The notes under the pieces: generated by a model
Database searches by the model: none
Told to the model about the DNA's origin: nothing
Seen by the model: the letters and a program-made list of their open reading frames with translations, nothing else
Position numbers and translations under genes: made by a program
Assembly (NCBI GenBank): GCA_910579935.1
Contig: CAJTVQ010000013.1
Span: 1-64,000, forward strand
Source of the DNA: an uncultured Lachnospiraceae bacterium
GTDB taxonomy: Bacteria > Bacillota > Clostridia > Lachnospirales > Lachnospiraceae
Direction: 5' to 3'
DNA: 64,000 nucleotides
Shown here: positions 25,632-33,927 of the stretch, one piece after another
Layout: every line of letters starts with the position of its first letter
How positions within the stretch are numbered: the first letter of the stretch is position 1

Positions 25632-26726
25632 TCATGAATGGACGGCAGAAATGGCGTTTTTGCGTTTCCGTGCCGGTTCATAGGCGCCGCATTTGCCATA
25701 GTACTCCAGGGCTTCCTGCATATTCCCCATACATTCATAAATAACGCCGATATTATAGTAAGCCTTATAGCTGTTTACACCGTCTACGGCATAGACAGGA
25801 ATGGAAGCCGCCTTTTGGAATTCCCGGACTGCTTCCCGGAACATGGCGTTGTTCATGTAGATGAGTCCCATCAGGAAAACGAAATCGGCGGTTTTGGCAA
25901 AAATATCATAGATGCCTTCCAGTTCCAGTGCTTTTTCATATAATTTCAGGTTCAGCAGACAGTATCCATAAGATTCCACCATGGTCTGGACATAATCTTC
26001 CTTTTCATTGACATCCATGGAAAGAGCCTGTTCAAAATAAGGAAGAGCCCGTTCATAATCTGACAGGCCGAAATAAGACTGGCCCAGCTGGAAAAGAAGA
26101 TAAGGGTTAGCGCCGTCCGCCTGCAATGCGGCTTCCAGCATGGCAATGTTTCTGTCCGCTTTTTTCTTTTTAATTGCCGGAGTACTATATCCGACATGAT
26201 AAAAAGTCAGGGGAATGGGAACGAATTCCAGGGGGGTTCCATCGATGGAGGCAAGCTGTTCGTGAATCGATCCTTCATAGCGGGTGTATTTCCTGTGAAA
26301 GAAACGCGCGACATGCTCATGGACCAGAGGGACTGCCGTATCGGTTTCCTGCCGGGTATCAGCCGTATCGGCCGAAAGGCTGATGAGGTTCAGCATCCCG
26401 GCCTGCCTGGGGGAGAGCAGCAGCGGCAGACGGACGATCAGGTGCGCGGCGGTTTCATCTTTTTCCAGATATTCATCGCAGTCCACGACGAGTATATGAT
26501 CATTGGAAGCTTTGGAAATGGAATAGTTTCTTGCCGCGCTGAAATCGTTCACCCAGTCAAAATGATAAACATGGGACGTATAAGTGTGTGCGATTTCCAC
26601 GGTGCTGTCAGTGGAACCGGTATCTACAACGATAATTTCCCAGTCATAACAGGAAAGCCGGCGGAGACATTCCCCGATATAGTTTTCTTCATTTTTGGCT
26701 ATGATACAGACGGATATAGGGAGCAT
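25632..26726 (-). CDS. GT2 glycosyltransferase with C-terminal TPR repeats
   Basis: The ATG at 26726 follows GGAGG; five earlier residues in the open frame are unlikely. The N-terminal 180 residues are a family 2 glycosyltransferase with ISVCIIAKNEENYIGECL, VVDTGSTDST, a DxD-type VVDCDEYLEKDE and NDFSAARN, typical of the SunS/WaaE-like group. The C-terminal half has tetratricopeptide repeats (LLFQLGQSYFGLSDYERALPYF and similar units), often used to hold protein substrates. GT2-TPR enzymes beside flagellin genes are known or predicted flagellin O-glycosyltransferases in Clostridia. It is thus a good candidate for first-sugar transfer to flagellin; this is inference from domain and place. Confidence 0.85.
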   Translation of the reverse strand: MLPISVCIIAKNEENYIGECLRRLSCYDWEIIVVDTGSTDSTVEIAHTYTSHVYHFDWVNDFSAARNYSISKASNDHILVVDCDEYLEKDETAAHLIVRLPLLLSPRQAGMLNLISLSADTADTRQETDTAVPLVHEHVARFFHRKYTRYEGSIHEQLASIDGTPLEFVPIPLTFYHVGYSTPAIKKKKADRNIAMLEAALQADGANPYLLFQLGQSYFGLSDYERALPYFEQALSMDVNEKEDYVQTMVESYGYCLLNLKLYEKALELEGIYDIFAKTADFVFLMGLIYMNNAMFREAVREFQKAASIPVYAVDGVNSYKAYYNIGVIYECMGNMQEALEYYGKCGAYEPARKRKNAISAVHS

Positions 26727-27094
26727 AGCAAATACCTCCAATCTAAAAGTTCGGACGGACAGGCCGCTGACCGCCTCCGTGCGGCAGACATCCGTTGCCT
26801 ATATTGATTATAAGTAAACCTTTTGTATTTTACAATCAATTTTTATGTTTAAGGCAGAAACCATGAACAGGCTTTCGGCGCCAATTTACAAGACTGTTTC
26901 AGGCGGCGTCCCGCAGCGGACGGCGGGCGGGACAGACAAAACTGAAAATTTATTTTCATGGTCAGTTTTCAGACACACTCTGGTTGACCGAACGATTGGC
27001 TGAATGATATAGTATAGTTACCTGCTGGCAGAAAGCAGAATCAGAGAGCTGTAAAGGGAAGCGGCTTATAATACAGGGAGGCATATGACAGCGT
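26727..27094. other. Intergenic region between divergent glycosyltransferase genes
   Basis: No gene is visible. The region holds an AT-rich stretch (about 26800-26850), a GC-rich inverted repeat GTCCCGC/GCGGGAC near 26908-26932, a small hairpin CTGAAAA/TTTTCAG near 26941-26971 and the promoter listed separately. Promoters for both flanking genes must lie here. Confidence 0.5.
26984..27013 (+). promoter_or_regulatory. Sigma-A-type promoter for the GT2 gene
   Basis: TTGACC at 26984-26989 and TATAGT at 27008-27013 are separated by 18 bases, leaving a leader of about 75 bases before the ATG at 27095. GGGAGG lies at 27077-27082. Confidence 0.5.
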
Positions 27095-28060
27095 ATGGTC
27101 AAAGTATCGGTGATAATTCCTGTTTATAACGAAGAACAGTATTTGGAACAATGTCTGGACAGCGTATGCGGACAGACATTGGAGGAAATCGAAATTATAT
27201 GTGTGGATGACGGTTCTGCGGACCGTTCGCCGCAGATTCTGGCGGAATATGCAGGGAAGGATTCCAGAATAAAAGTCCTGACGCAGAAGAACCGGTTTGC
27301 AGGTACGGCAAGGAATCATGGTATGAAGTATGCGGTGGGAGAGTACCTGTCTTTTTTGGATGCAGATGATTATTTTGCTCCGGATATGCTGGAGAAGATG
27401 TATCAAAGGGCAGAGGAATACGGGGCGGATGTTACTGTCTGCAGTTATGTGGAATATAATGAGGAACGTAAGGAAATATGTGAAGTGAACCGGGAGTTTG
27501 AAGAATTGTTCTTCCGCCGGAAAGATGTGTTTTCCGGCAGGGATTTAAACTGCGCGGGGATTTTCCAGATTACGAAGGGATGGGCGTGGGATAAATTGTT
27601 CCGGGCGGATTTCGTAAGGCGTTCCGGCTATGAATTCCCGGACTTCCGTTCGTCGGAGGACGGATTTTTTGTGTATATGCTGTTGACCGGAGCGGAGAGG
27701 ATTTCCTATATGGATGACGTATTCATCACGCACAGGGTGAATGTGCAGGGGTCTTTGTCAGACAGTAAGGATAAGGACTGGATGAGCGGGCTGAAAATGT
27801 GGCTGATGATCGGACGCGAATTGAAAGGACGGGGAATGTATCCGGTATATGAACAGAGTTTCCTGAATGAACTGGTGTATTTTCTGTCGTGGTATCTAGA
27901 ATCCATGCATAATCCGGAAAGCGCGGAAAACTGCAGGGATGCGGTCCGGAAGATGATAGAGCAGGAATTTGGAATCCTGTCCTATGGGGAAGAGTTCTTT
28001 TGGGGTGATGGATTGTCTGATTGGTATCGGAATCTGATCCATTCCGAAAGGGAAAAATGA
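27095..28060 (+). CDS. GT2-family glycosyltransferase
   Basis: The 321-residue protein begins VKVSVIIPVYNEEQYLEQCL and shows VDDGSADRSP, the acceptor-region ARNHGMKYAVGEYL and the metal-binding FLDADDYF, all hallmarks of GT2 enzymes with a GT-A fold. There are no membrane segments, so it acts in the cytosol. An out-of-frame ATG at 27085 lies nearer to GGGAGG (27077) than the true start does, which may lower its translation. It is divergent from the CgeB/TPR transferase pair and may extend the same glycan; donor and acceptor are not known. Confidence 0.88.
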   Translation: MVKVSVIIPVYNEEQYLEQCLDSVCGQTLEEIEIICVDDGSADRSPQILAEYAGKDSRIKVLTQKNRFAGTARNHGMKYAVGEYLSFLDADDYFAPDMLEKMYQRAEEYGADVTVCSYVEYNEERKEICEVNREFEELFFRRKDVFSGRDLNCAGIFQITKGWAWDKLFRADFVRRSGYEFPDFRSSEDGFFVYMLLTGAERISYMDDVFITHRVNVQGSLSDSKDKDWMSGLKMWLMIGRELKGRGMYPVYEQSFLNELVYFLSWYLESMHNPESAENCRDAVRKMIEQEFGILSYGEEFFWGDGLSDWYRNLIHSEREK

Positions 28061-28151
28061 TTTTCGTGTTTGCAGGTTTACAGCGGGGTATTTGACTTTG
28101 GGATAATGTCTTCTTTTTTGTATTCCAAAGAATAGTGGAAAGGGGAATCAT

Positions 28152-29510
28152 ATGGCAAATGAAAAGAGTGTCAGCGGAATGTTCCATCTGACAAAATCGA
28201 ACATAGTGGATCAGGAGAAACTGGCGGATTATAAGATTGATGCGATTGTAAACGCGGCGAAACCCACACTTATGGGCAGTGAAAATGAAAAAAGCGTTGA
28301 TTATGCAGTTCATGCCGCAGTGAACGCAGCGCTGCCGAACGGGGAGAAATTCAAAGATAAGATTTGTGAGTATCTCAATACAAAAAAAATTGATAATATG
28401 ATACGTTGTGAGCGGGGCAGGGCTGTCTGTACGCCCGGCTATGGATTATGCGAATATATCATCCATGTAGTAGGAATATGTAATGACGGGGAAGGGCGAT
28501 GGATAGACGAATGTTCCAGTTCAAGGATTCAGATACTGGAATCCTGTTATTATGAAATCGTAGAAAGAATAAAGGAAAGACCGGATATAAAGAATGTGGC
28601 GATTCCCATTATAGGAGCGGGAGAATATAAGGTTTCTTTTGAGGTCGCAGTGAGGGTTGCCATTGCAAGCATTGGAAATGCATTGGTGGAATGGAAAAGT
28701 AAAGATTCCGAATTGTTTGAAACAGCAGGACTTGAAAATATATACTTATATATATACCATGATGAAGAATGGGTTCGGGATAAAAATTTTGAAACAGCGG
28801 TAAAAATATGGAAAGAATATGAAAGAACTTTTAAACTGAATAAGAAAGTAGTATTTCAGTCATCTGCAAGAGCCCATCTGCGTTACTTACTGGAAATTTC
28901 AAGATATGATAACGAGCGGGGATATTTTGCCATTGCGAAGTCTGTACGTCTGCTTCTGATGGCAATCAGAACGTTATTTCTGCCCGTTATGCTCCTGAAG
29001 GATTTGTTTGGCAGAAAAAACTGGGAAAATCGAAGGAGAACGGTGGAATGGACGGCATTGGTTAAAATGCTCATTCCTTTTGTGTGTTTTTGGATATGGA
29101 ATAACATAAATAAAACGGGCGGAATCGGCAACTGGTTTAAATACATAATTCCTATTTTGCTGATCTATAACATGTGGGATACGATTAGTTATCTTTTGTG
29201 TCTGATCGTGTTGACGGATATACAGAGACCATCTGCCAATATCGTGCGTTCCATGTTAATGTTGGTAATAAATTATGTGGAAGTTATTTTTGAGGCTGCT
29301 TTTCTGTATTGTTTGGCCAGCGGAGGAAAGGTTACATTTTATGCGGCGTCCTTATTGGGCATTTTTGGTGAGGAGGTAAAAGGACTTTCCGTATATGGTG
29401 CAGTGGATGAAAGTTTTAAATATATCAATATGGCAATCCGGTTTTTCTTTGTATCCCTTGTATTCGGGTATCTGGCGAATCATATGAAACAAAGGAAATT
29501 CATAAGCTGA
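28152..29510 (+). CDS. Macrodomain protein with C-terminal membrane segments
   Basis: Residues about 10-210 resemble a macrodomain, the ADP-ribose-binding fold: DAIVNAAKPTLMGS, HAAVNAALP, GRAVCTPGYGL, YIIHVVG and PIIGAGEYKVSF. Residues about 215-440 contain three to five likely membrane helices (LVKMLIPFVCFWIW, YIIPILLIYNMWDTISYLLCLIVL, YVEVIFEAAFLYCLA, FFFVSLVFGYLA). The fusion suggests a membrane protein controlled by ADP-ribose or a related nucleotide, as in some stress or defence effectors. No partner enzyme is visible next to it. AAAGGGG precedes the ATG. The function is inferred from architecture only. Confidence 0.7.
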   Translation: MANEKSVSGMFHLTKSNIVDQEKLADYKIDAIVNAAKPTLMGSENEKSVDYAVHAAVNAALPNGEKFKDKICEYLNTKKIDNMIRCERGRAVCTPGYGLCEYIIHVVGICNDGEGRWIDECSSSRIQILESCYYEIVERIKERPDIKNVAIPIIGAGEYKVSFEVAVRVAIASIGNALVEWKSKDSELFETAGLENIYLYIYHDEEWVRDKNFETAVKIWKEYERTFKLNKKVVFQSSARAHLRYLLEISRYDNERGYFAIAKSVRLLLMAIRTLFLPVMLLKDLFGRKNWENRRRTVEWTALVKMLIPFVCFWIWNNINKTGGIGNWFKYIIPILLIYNMWDTISYLLCLIVLTDIQRPSANIVRSMLMLVINYVEVIFEAAFLYCLASGGKVTFYAASLLGIFGEEVKGLSVYGAVDESFKYINMAIRFFFVSLVFGYLANHMKQRKFIS

Positions 29511-29531
29511 AGCGAAAAAATATAAGAACGT

Positions 29532-29728
29532 GGCAGTTCGGTCAGATGGTTTGGTAGTGACAGGCAGCGCTCCGGGCATAGGGATTTCGCGGCGGCAGGT
29601 TCCGGCTGCGGGCTGCTTAGAAAAATCCGCCGAAATAAGTACATGGAAAACGGGGAAAAACCAAACCGCCAAAGCACCCCGACAGGGGCGTCCTCTATCA
29701 ATACCAAACAATCTGACTGAACCGTTAC
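29532..29728. repeat. MITE-like palindromic repeat, copy 1
   Basis: The left end (AGTTCGGTCAGATGGTTTGG) is an imperfect inverted copy of the right end (CCAAACAATCTGACTGAACC). The interior shares GGGATTTCGCGGCGGCAGG and GAAAAATCCGCCG with the copies at 54.3-55.1 kb, and the right part matches the end of the 54812-55106 copy. It encodes no protein; the open frames over it are by-products of the palindrome. It fills the gap between the macrodomain gene and the flagellinolysin promoter. Confidence 0.7.
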
Positions 29729-29768
29729 ATAAGACCGGATGAGCGGTAACGGAATTTGCCATTATTGC

Positions 29769-29797
29769 TTGACAAAGTAATACAAATAAACGATAAT
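29769..29797 (+). promoter_or_regulatory. Strong sigma-A-type promoter of the flagellinolysin gene
   Basis: TTGACA at 29769-29774 and GATAAT at 29792-29797 are exactly 17 bases apart. The overlapping CAAA ... AACGATAA could also be read as a weak sigma-28 site, so the sigma factor is not certain. Confidence 0.65.
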
Positions 29798-29827
29798 TTA
29801 TCTATACATAAGGAGAAAGTACCATTT

Positions 29828-29839
29828 ATGAAACTGTAA
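29828..29839 (+). promoter_or_regulatory. Three-codon mini reading frame (Met-Lys-Leu-stop) in the flagellinolysin leader
   Basis: ATGAAACTGTAA follows AAGGAG at 29810-29815 with a workable spacing of about 12 bases and ends just before a second ATG (29842). It might compete for ribosomes or act as a leader peptide, or be chance. Confidence 0.3.
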
Positions 29840-29865
29840 ACATGATAGGAACCGGAGGGCAGGGA

Positions 29866-31728
29866 ATGCTATCTGTTAAACACAATTTACTCGCAGGGAA
29901 TGCGAGCAGGCAGTACGGTATTAATGAAGAAAAAGGTGCGAAAACGACGGAGAAGTTATCGTCTGGCTACCGGATCAACCGGTCGGCTGATGATGCGGCG
30001 GGATTATCCATATCGGAAAAGATGCGTCGGCAGATTCGGGGATTATCCCAGGCATCAACGAATTCACAGGACGGCATCTCCATGGTGCAGACTGCGGAGG
30101 GTGCTTTAAATGAAGTCCATGATATGTTGCAGCGGGCAAATGAATTGGCGGTGAAAGCTGCAAATGGGATTTTCTCCGATTTGGAACGTGCCATGATAGA
30201 TGATGAGGTGCAGCAGTTAAAATCGGCAATCGATGAATCCGGACGGAATACGTCGTTTAACGGAATCCATCTTTTTCCGGAGAATGGAGCTTCTCCGAAG
30301 TCTGCGTCAAAAGCGGCAGCAGAAGTTTATCATTATGAGTTCACCCTGAATCTGACAGACGGAACAATGAAGGCCACAGGAGCTTCCCTGAGTGCGGCAG
30401 CGGCGCGCGCTGCCGGGAATGTCTCAACGGGAAGCGTATTAGCGGATACGATTGCCAATGATTTAGTACCGAATGCCATAAAGCAGATTTTGGACAGCTT
30501 TCCTTCTTTAAAAGCTGATGTTGGGAGCAATACGATTGATATGTCTTTGGATGTGTCATATTTGGACGGACCTAATAATACATTGGCATATGCCCAATTT
30601 TCATATAGTACGAGCGGAAGACCGGTATCGATGCTGCTGAAAGTGGATGTGGCTGATTTTGAGGATGCGGATGCAGCTGGAACGGGTGCAAGGGCGGAAG
30701 CATTGGAATCCACGATTGCCCATGAGTTAATGCATTCCGTTATGCAGTATACGATGACAGACGGCATGAGCGGCAGGAACGGGGACAAGTTCCCGACCTG
30801 GTTCGTGGAAGGGACGGCCCAGCTTACAGGCGGCGGTTTTCCTACCGGATGGAACTCGGCGTTAAAGAATTATGCTGCAAATCTGACGGGAGATACAGAT
30901 ACTACACAGGATGCGAATATTAAAAATTATCTTCAGGGTTATACCGTAGACGGCAGACCTTATGGACATGGTTATCTGGCAGCCGCATATGCGGGCTATC
31001 TTGCAAATGGCGGAACGGGCCCCGTGACGGGAGCCGGTATTGCAGCCGGAATGGATAAAATATTTGCGGATATTATTGCGGGGAAGAGTTTCGCCCAGGC
31101 GCTTTCTGATAATACGGGATATACGGAAAACGGCCTGAAGCAGTTATTTACAAGCGGAAATCAAAATCTGGTGGAATTTGTAAGGAAGCTTTCGGTGGCA
31201 GCAGGAAACGGCGCCGGCTCCGTGATTTCCCCGTCACTGGCGGACGGAGGGACGAATATCATCGGAACAGGGGCTTCTACCCAGCCGTTTCGCATTGATC
31301 CGAATGCAGTCAACGTTAATTTGGACAAGGGCGGTGCGAGGGTATCTCTGCAGGTTGGCGGAGAAAACGGAGAATGCCTGGAGTTTCAGCTTTACCAGAT
31401 GAGTGCAGAGGCTCTTGGCCTGGGGGATACGAATACAAAAACGCAGGCCGCATCAGGAGAGGCCATTGATGCGATCAAGGAAGCGATCGGCTATGTAGGC
31501 GGTGTACGGAGCGCTTACGGCTCGATACAGAACCGGCTTGAGCATACGATTTCCAATTTGGACAATATTACAGAGAATACAACCGCAGCGGAATCAAGAA
31601 TTCGGGATACGGATATGGCGGATGAAATGGTGCGCTATTCCAATTATCAGATCATATTGCAGGCGGGTCAGTCTATGATGGCGCAGGCAAACCGGCAGAC
31701 CGAACTGGTACTGGGACTGCTGCAATAA
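29866..31728 (+). CDS. Flagellinolysin: flagellin with an inserted zinc metalloprotease domain
   Basis: The ends are typical flagellin: MLSVKHNLLAGNASRQYG, KLSSGYRINRSADDAAG, and RLEHTISNLDNITENTTAAE with a final MAQANRQTELVLGLLQ. The centre (about residues 140-480) holds a zinc protease: HELMH at residues 286-290, and a third ligand E315 in PTWFVEGTAQLTGGG, a gluzincin layout. This matches flagellinolysins, flagellins known to form filaments with active protease on their surface. I chose the ATG at 29866 (GGAGGG upstream, family N-terminus); the ATG at 29842 adds eight residues. No cysteines are seen. It follows a strong promoter and is the second flagellin of the window. Targets are unknown. 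Confidence 0.92.
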   Translation: MLSVKHNLLAGNASRQYGINEEKGAKTTEKLSSGYRINRSADDAAGLSISEKMRRQIRGLSQASTNSQDGISMVQTAEGALNEVHDMLQRANELAVKAANGIFSDLERAMIDDEVQQLKSAIDESGRNTSFNGIHLFPENGASPKSASKAAAEVYHYEFTLNLTDGTMKATGASLSAAAARAAGNVSTGSVLADTIANDLVPNAIKQILDSFPSLKADVGSNTIDMSLDVSYLDGPNNTLAYAQFSYSTSGRPVSMLLKVDVADFEDADAAGTGARAEALESTIAHELMHSVMQYTMTDGMSGRNGDKFPTWFVEGTAQLTGGGFPTGWNSALKNYAANLTGDTDTTQDANIKNYLQGYTVDGRPYGHGYLAAAYAGYLANGGTGPVTGAGIAAGMDKIFADIIAGKSFAQALSDNTGYTENGLKQLFTSGNQNLVEFVRKLSVAAGNGAGSVISPSLADGGTNIIGTGASTQPFRIDPNAVNVNLDKGGARVSLQVGGENGECLEFQLYQMSAEALGLGDTNTKTQAASGEAIDAIKEAIGYVGGVRSAYGSIQNRLEHTISNLDNITENTTAAESRIRDTDMADEMVRYSNYQIILQAGQSMMAQANRQTELVLGLLQ

Positions 31729-31822
31729 CCGGGTATCATCGGAACAGGCCTGATAAACAGAACAAGTAAATGTAACAGGGATAACAGCAATGGATTGGAA
31801 CAAGTAAAAGGAGCAGGACAGG

Positions 31823-32200
31823 ATGGGTGTACTGGTAAAAATAACCTGCGGGTCATGTGGTGCAGATTGGCAGCTGAGTATTGGCAGCGGGATGATGCAT
31901 GGAAATCTGGAGACGATTGCCGATTTGTATCCAAAAGAAATGAAACAGGAAATCCTGTCTTGTGCAGGGCAGGAGGAATTTCCGGTCTATCATTTCGGAT
32001 ACCGGCTGGCGGTCTGCAGCCAATGCGGAGAAGCGGTAAGTGTTCCCGTATTAACGTTGGAAAAAGACGGTAAGGAGTATATCGGGACATGCGGACAGTG
32101 CGGAAGAGAGACAGAAATGATGAAGAAAACGGAGGAAATGCCTTGTCCGGTTTGCCACAAAGCATCTCTTAGGGCGGAAGAAACAGGGCTTTGGGATTAA
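31823..32200 (+). CDS. Zinc-ribbon protein downstream of flagellinolysin
   Basis: The 125-residue soluble protein has four CxxC pairs (CGSCG, CSQCG, CGQCG, CPVCH), enough for two zinc ribbons. I do not recognise a named family. It follows the flagellinolysin by about 95 bases with no terminator between, behind AAAGGAG, and its stop is embedded in a hairpin, so it probably shares the flagellin transcript. It might be an accessory or regulatory factor; nothing in the sequence shows which. Confidence 0.7.
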   Translation: MGVLVKITCGSCGADWQLSIGSGMMHGNLETIADLYPKEMKQEILSCAGQEEFPVYHFGYRLAVCSQCGEAVSVPVLTLEKDGKEYIGTCGQCGRETEMMKKTEEMPCPVCHKASLRAEETGLWD

Positions 32201-32220
32201 AGAGAAATCCCAAAGCCCTG
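32184..32220 (+). terminator. Hairpin terminator after the zinc-ribbon gene
   Basis: CAGGGCTTTGGGATT (32184-32198) pairs perfectly with AATCCCAAAGCCCTG (32206-32220), a 15-pair stem with a seven-base loop overlapping the stop codon. Only a weak T-rich stretch follows, so termination may need help. Confidence 0.65.
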
Positions 32221-32281
32221 AATGCTTCTTCAGAGTCGGCATCATCTAATAAGAAATCTAATAAGAAATTTCCAATATAGT

Positions 32282-32310
32282 TTGAAAAATATCGAAATTA
32301 ATGGTAAAGT
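32282..32310 (+). promoter_or_regulatory. Sigma-A-type promoter of the polysaccharide operon
   Basis: TTGAAA (32282-32287) and TAAAGT (32305-32310) are 17 bases apart; an alternative -10 box TATAGA or TATAAT follows by 32325. It lies 45 bases or more before the double WecG/TagA gene. Confidence 0.45.
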
Positions 32311-32353
32311 GGTATAGAATATAATTTTTGACAGGTAAAGAGGTTTTTCTTTT

Positions 32354-33847
32354 ATGAGTGATAAAAGAATGAAGTTCTTAAATACGCATGTGGACAATCT
32401 GACGATGGAAGAGGCGGTGGAGGAGGCAAAACAGCTGATCCTGAAGAGGAAGAATAGTTATGTAGTGACTCCGAATGTGGATCATATTGTCAAGATTGAG
32501 CATGACCCGTTGTTTCGGGAAATATATGAAGGGGCGGATTTGGTGTTGACCGACGGAAAGCCTCTTATTTGGATGTCCAGACTTATGGGGATGCCGATCA
32601 AGGAGAAGATATCCGGTTCGGATTATTTCCCGGAAGTCTGTAAGATGGCGGCAAAGGAAGGATTTTCCGTTTTTCTGCTGGGGGCGGCTGAAGGTGTGGC
32701 AAAGAAGGCGGCCATTAACCTGATGAAAAAATATAAGAATCTGAAAATTGCGGGAGTTTATTCTCCCAGCTATACGTTTGAGACCAATGCGGAGGAGATT
32801 GCAAATATCATCCGGAAAATAAACCGGACTAAACCGGATATCCTCTGTATCGGGCTGGGAGCGCCGAAGCAGGAAAAGTTTTACTATAAATACAGGGATC
32901 TGCTGCATGTGCCGCTGACGCTCCATATCGGCGCAACGATAGATTTTGAGGCAGGAGTGGTCAAGCGGGCGCCCAAATGGGTAAGTAATGTGGGCCTGGA
33001 GTGGTTTTACCGGCTGATGAAGGAACCGAGGAGACTTTACCGGCGTTATCTGCTGGACGATGTGGAGATCGTTCCTATTTTCTTCAAGTACAGGAACCGG
33101 ATGAGGATCGTGGAGCCGAAATGCTGCAATATCCTCGGCGTGGATATTGCCGTTACGAATATGAGGTCGGTGATACATTTCCTGACAAAAGAACTGGAAA
33201 AACTGAGGGGGGAATATGTCTGCGTATCCAATGTGCATACTACAGTCATGGCCTATAACGATCCTTCCTACCGTGTGGTGCAGAACAGTGCGGCGATCGC
33301 GGTGCCGGACGGGAAGCCGCTGTCGCTGATATGCCGGCTGAGAGGCTACCGTGCGGCCCAGCGGGTGGCAGGGCCGGATCTGATGCCGGAAATACTGCGG
33401 CTGTCGGAAGAGAAAGGATACCGTCATTATTTTTACGGCAGTACGGAGCAGACGCTGGAATCACTGGAAAGGAATCTTCGGAAGAACTATCCGAGGCTGA
33501 ATATCGCGGGGGTCTGTTCACCGCCTTTCCGCAAACTGACGGAAGAAGAAGATATTGAAACGATAAAGATGATCAATGACTCGAAGCCGGATTTCCTTTG
33601 GGTAGGTCTGGGCGCGCCCAAGCAGGAGCGGTGGATGTATGAGCACCGCGGGAAGATCAACGCAGTGATGTTGGGCGTGGGAGCGGCGTTTGATTTTCAT
33701 GCAGGAACGGCTAAGCGTGCGCCGAAGTGGATGCAGGAATTTTATTTGGAATGGCTCTACCGTCTGATACAGGACCCCAAGCGGCTTTTGGGAAGGTATG
33801 TGCGTTCCAATGCACAGTTCATATGGCTGATCCTGACAGGGCACTGA
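32354..33847 (+). CDS. Tandem double-domain WecG/TagA/CpsF-family glycosyltransferase
   Basis: The 497-residue protein consists of two complete WecG/TagA units in one chain. Unit 1 (about 1-245) has NVDHIVKIEHDPLFREIYEGA broken into DGKPLIWMSRL and IGLGAPKQEKF; unit 2 (about 255-497) repeats these as DGKPLSLICRL and VGLGAPKQERWM. Single-domain members are about 240 residues and transfer ManNAc(A) or a similar sugar onto lipid-linked GlcNAc, the second step of teichoic-acid linkage or polysaccharide repeat assembly. Each half also ends with the RAPKW ... EW(F/L)YRL membrane-binding tail. Two acceptors or donors, or an internal dimer, can be imagined. It opens an operon ending at 38763. Confidence 0.87.
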   Translation: MSDKRMKFLNTHVDNLTMEEAVEEAKQLILKRKNSYVVTPNVDHIVKIEHDPLFREIYEGADLVLTDGKPLIWMSRLMGMPIKEKISGSDYFPEVCKMAAKEGFSVFLLGAAEGVAKKAAINLMKKYKNLKIAGVYSPSYTFETNAEEIANIIRKINRTKPDILCIGLGAPKQEKFYYKYRDLLHVPLTLHIGATIDFEAGVVKRAPKWVSNVGLEWFYRLMKEPRRLYRRYLLDDVEIVPIFFKYRNRMRIVEPKCCNILGVDIAVTNMRSVIHFLTKELEKLRGEYVCVSNVHTTVMAYNDPSYRVVQNSAAIAVPDGKPLSLICRLRGYRAAQRVAGPDLMPEILRLSEEKGYRHYFYGSTEQTLESLERNLRKNYPRLNIAGVCSPPFRKLTEEEDIETIKMINDSKPDFLWVGLGAPKQERWMYEHRGKINAVMLGVGAAFDFHAGTAKRAPKWMQEFYLEWLYRLIQDPKRLLGRYVRSNAQFIWLILTGH

Positions 33848-33927
33848 GGTACGGGCAGCCGGCGCGGCGGACGGAGTGAAAAAGTTTTTATAAATTAAAA
33901 AGGTAAGATAAGGACAGAGGAAGAAAG

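Noticed and set aside
24901..25683. A 260-codon open frame on the plus strand
   Set aside because: It is antisense to the CgeB-like transferase and its neighbour and shows no motif.
32378..33427. A 349-codon open frame on the minus strand
   Set aside because: It lies wholly antisense to the double WecG/TagA gene, is rich in His, Gln and Arg, and has no family motif or ribosome site.
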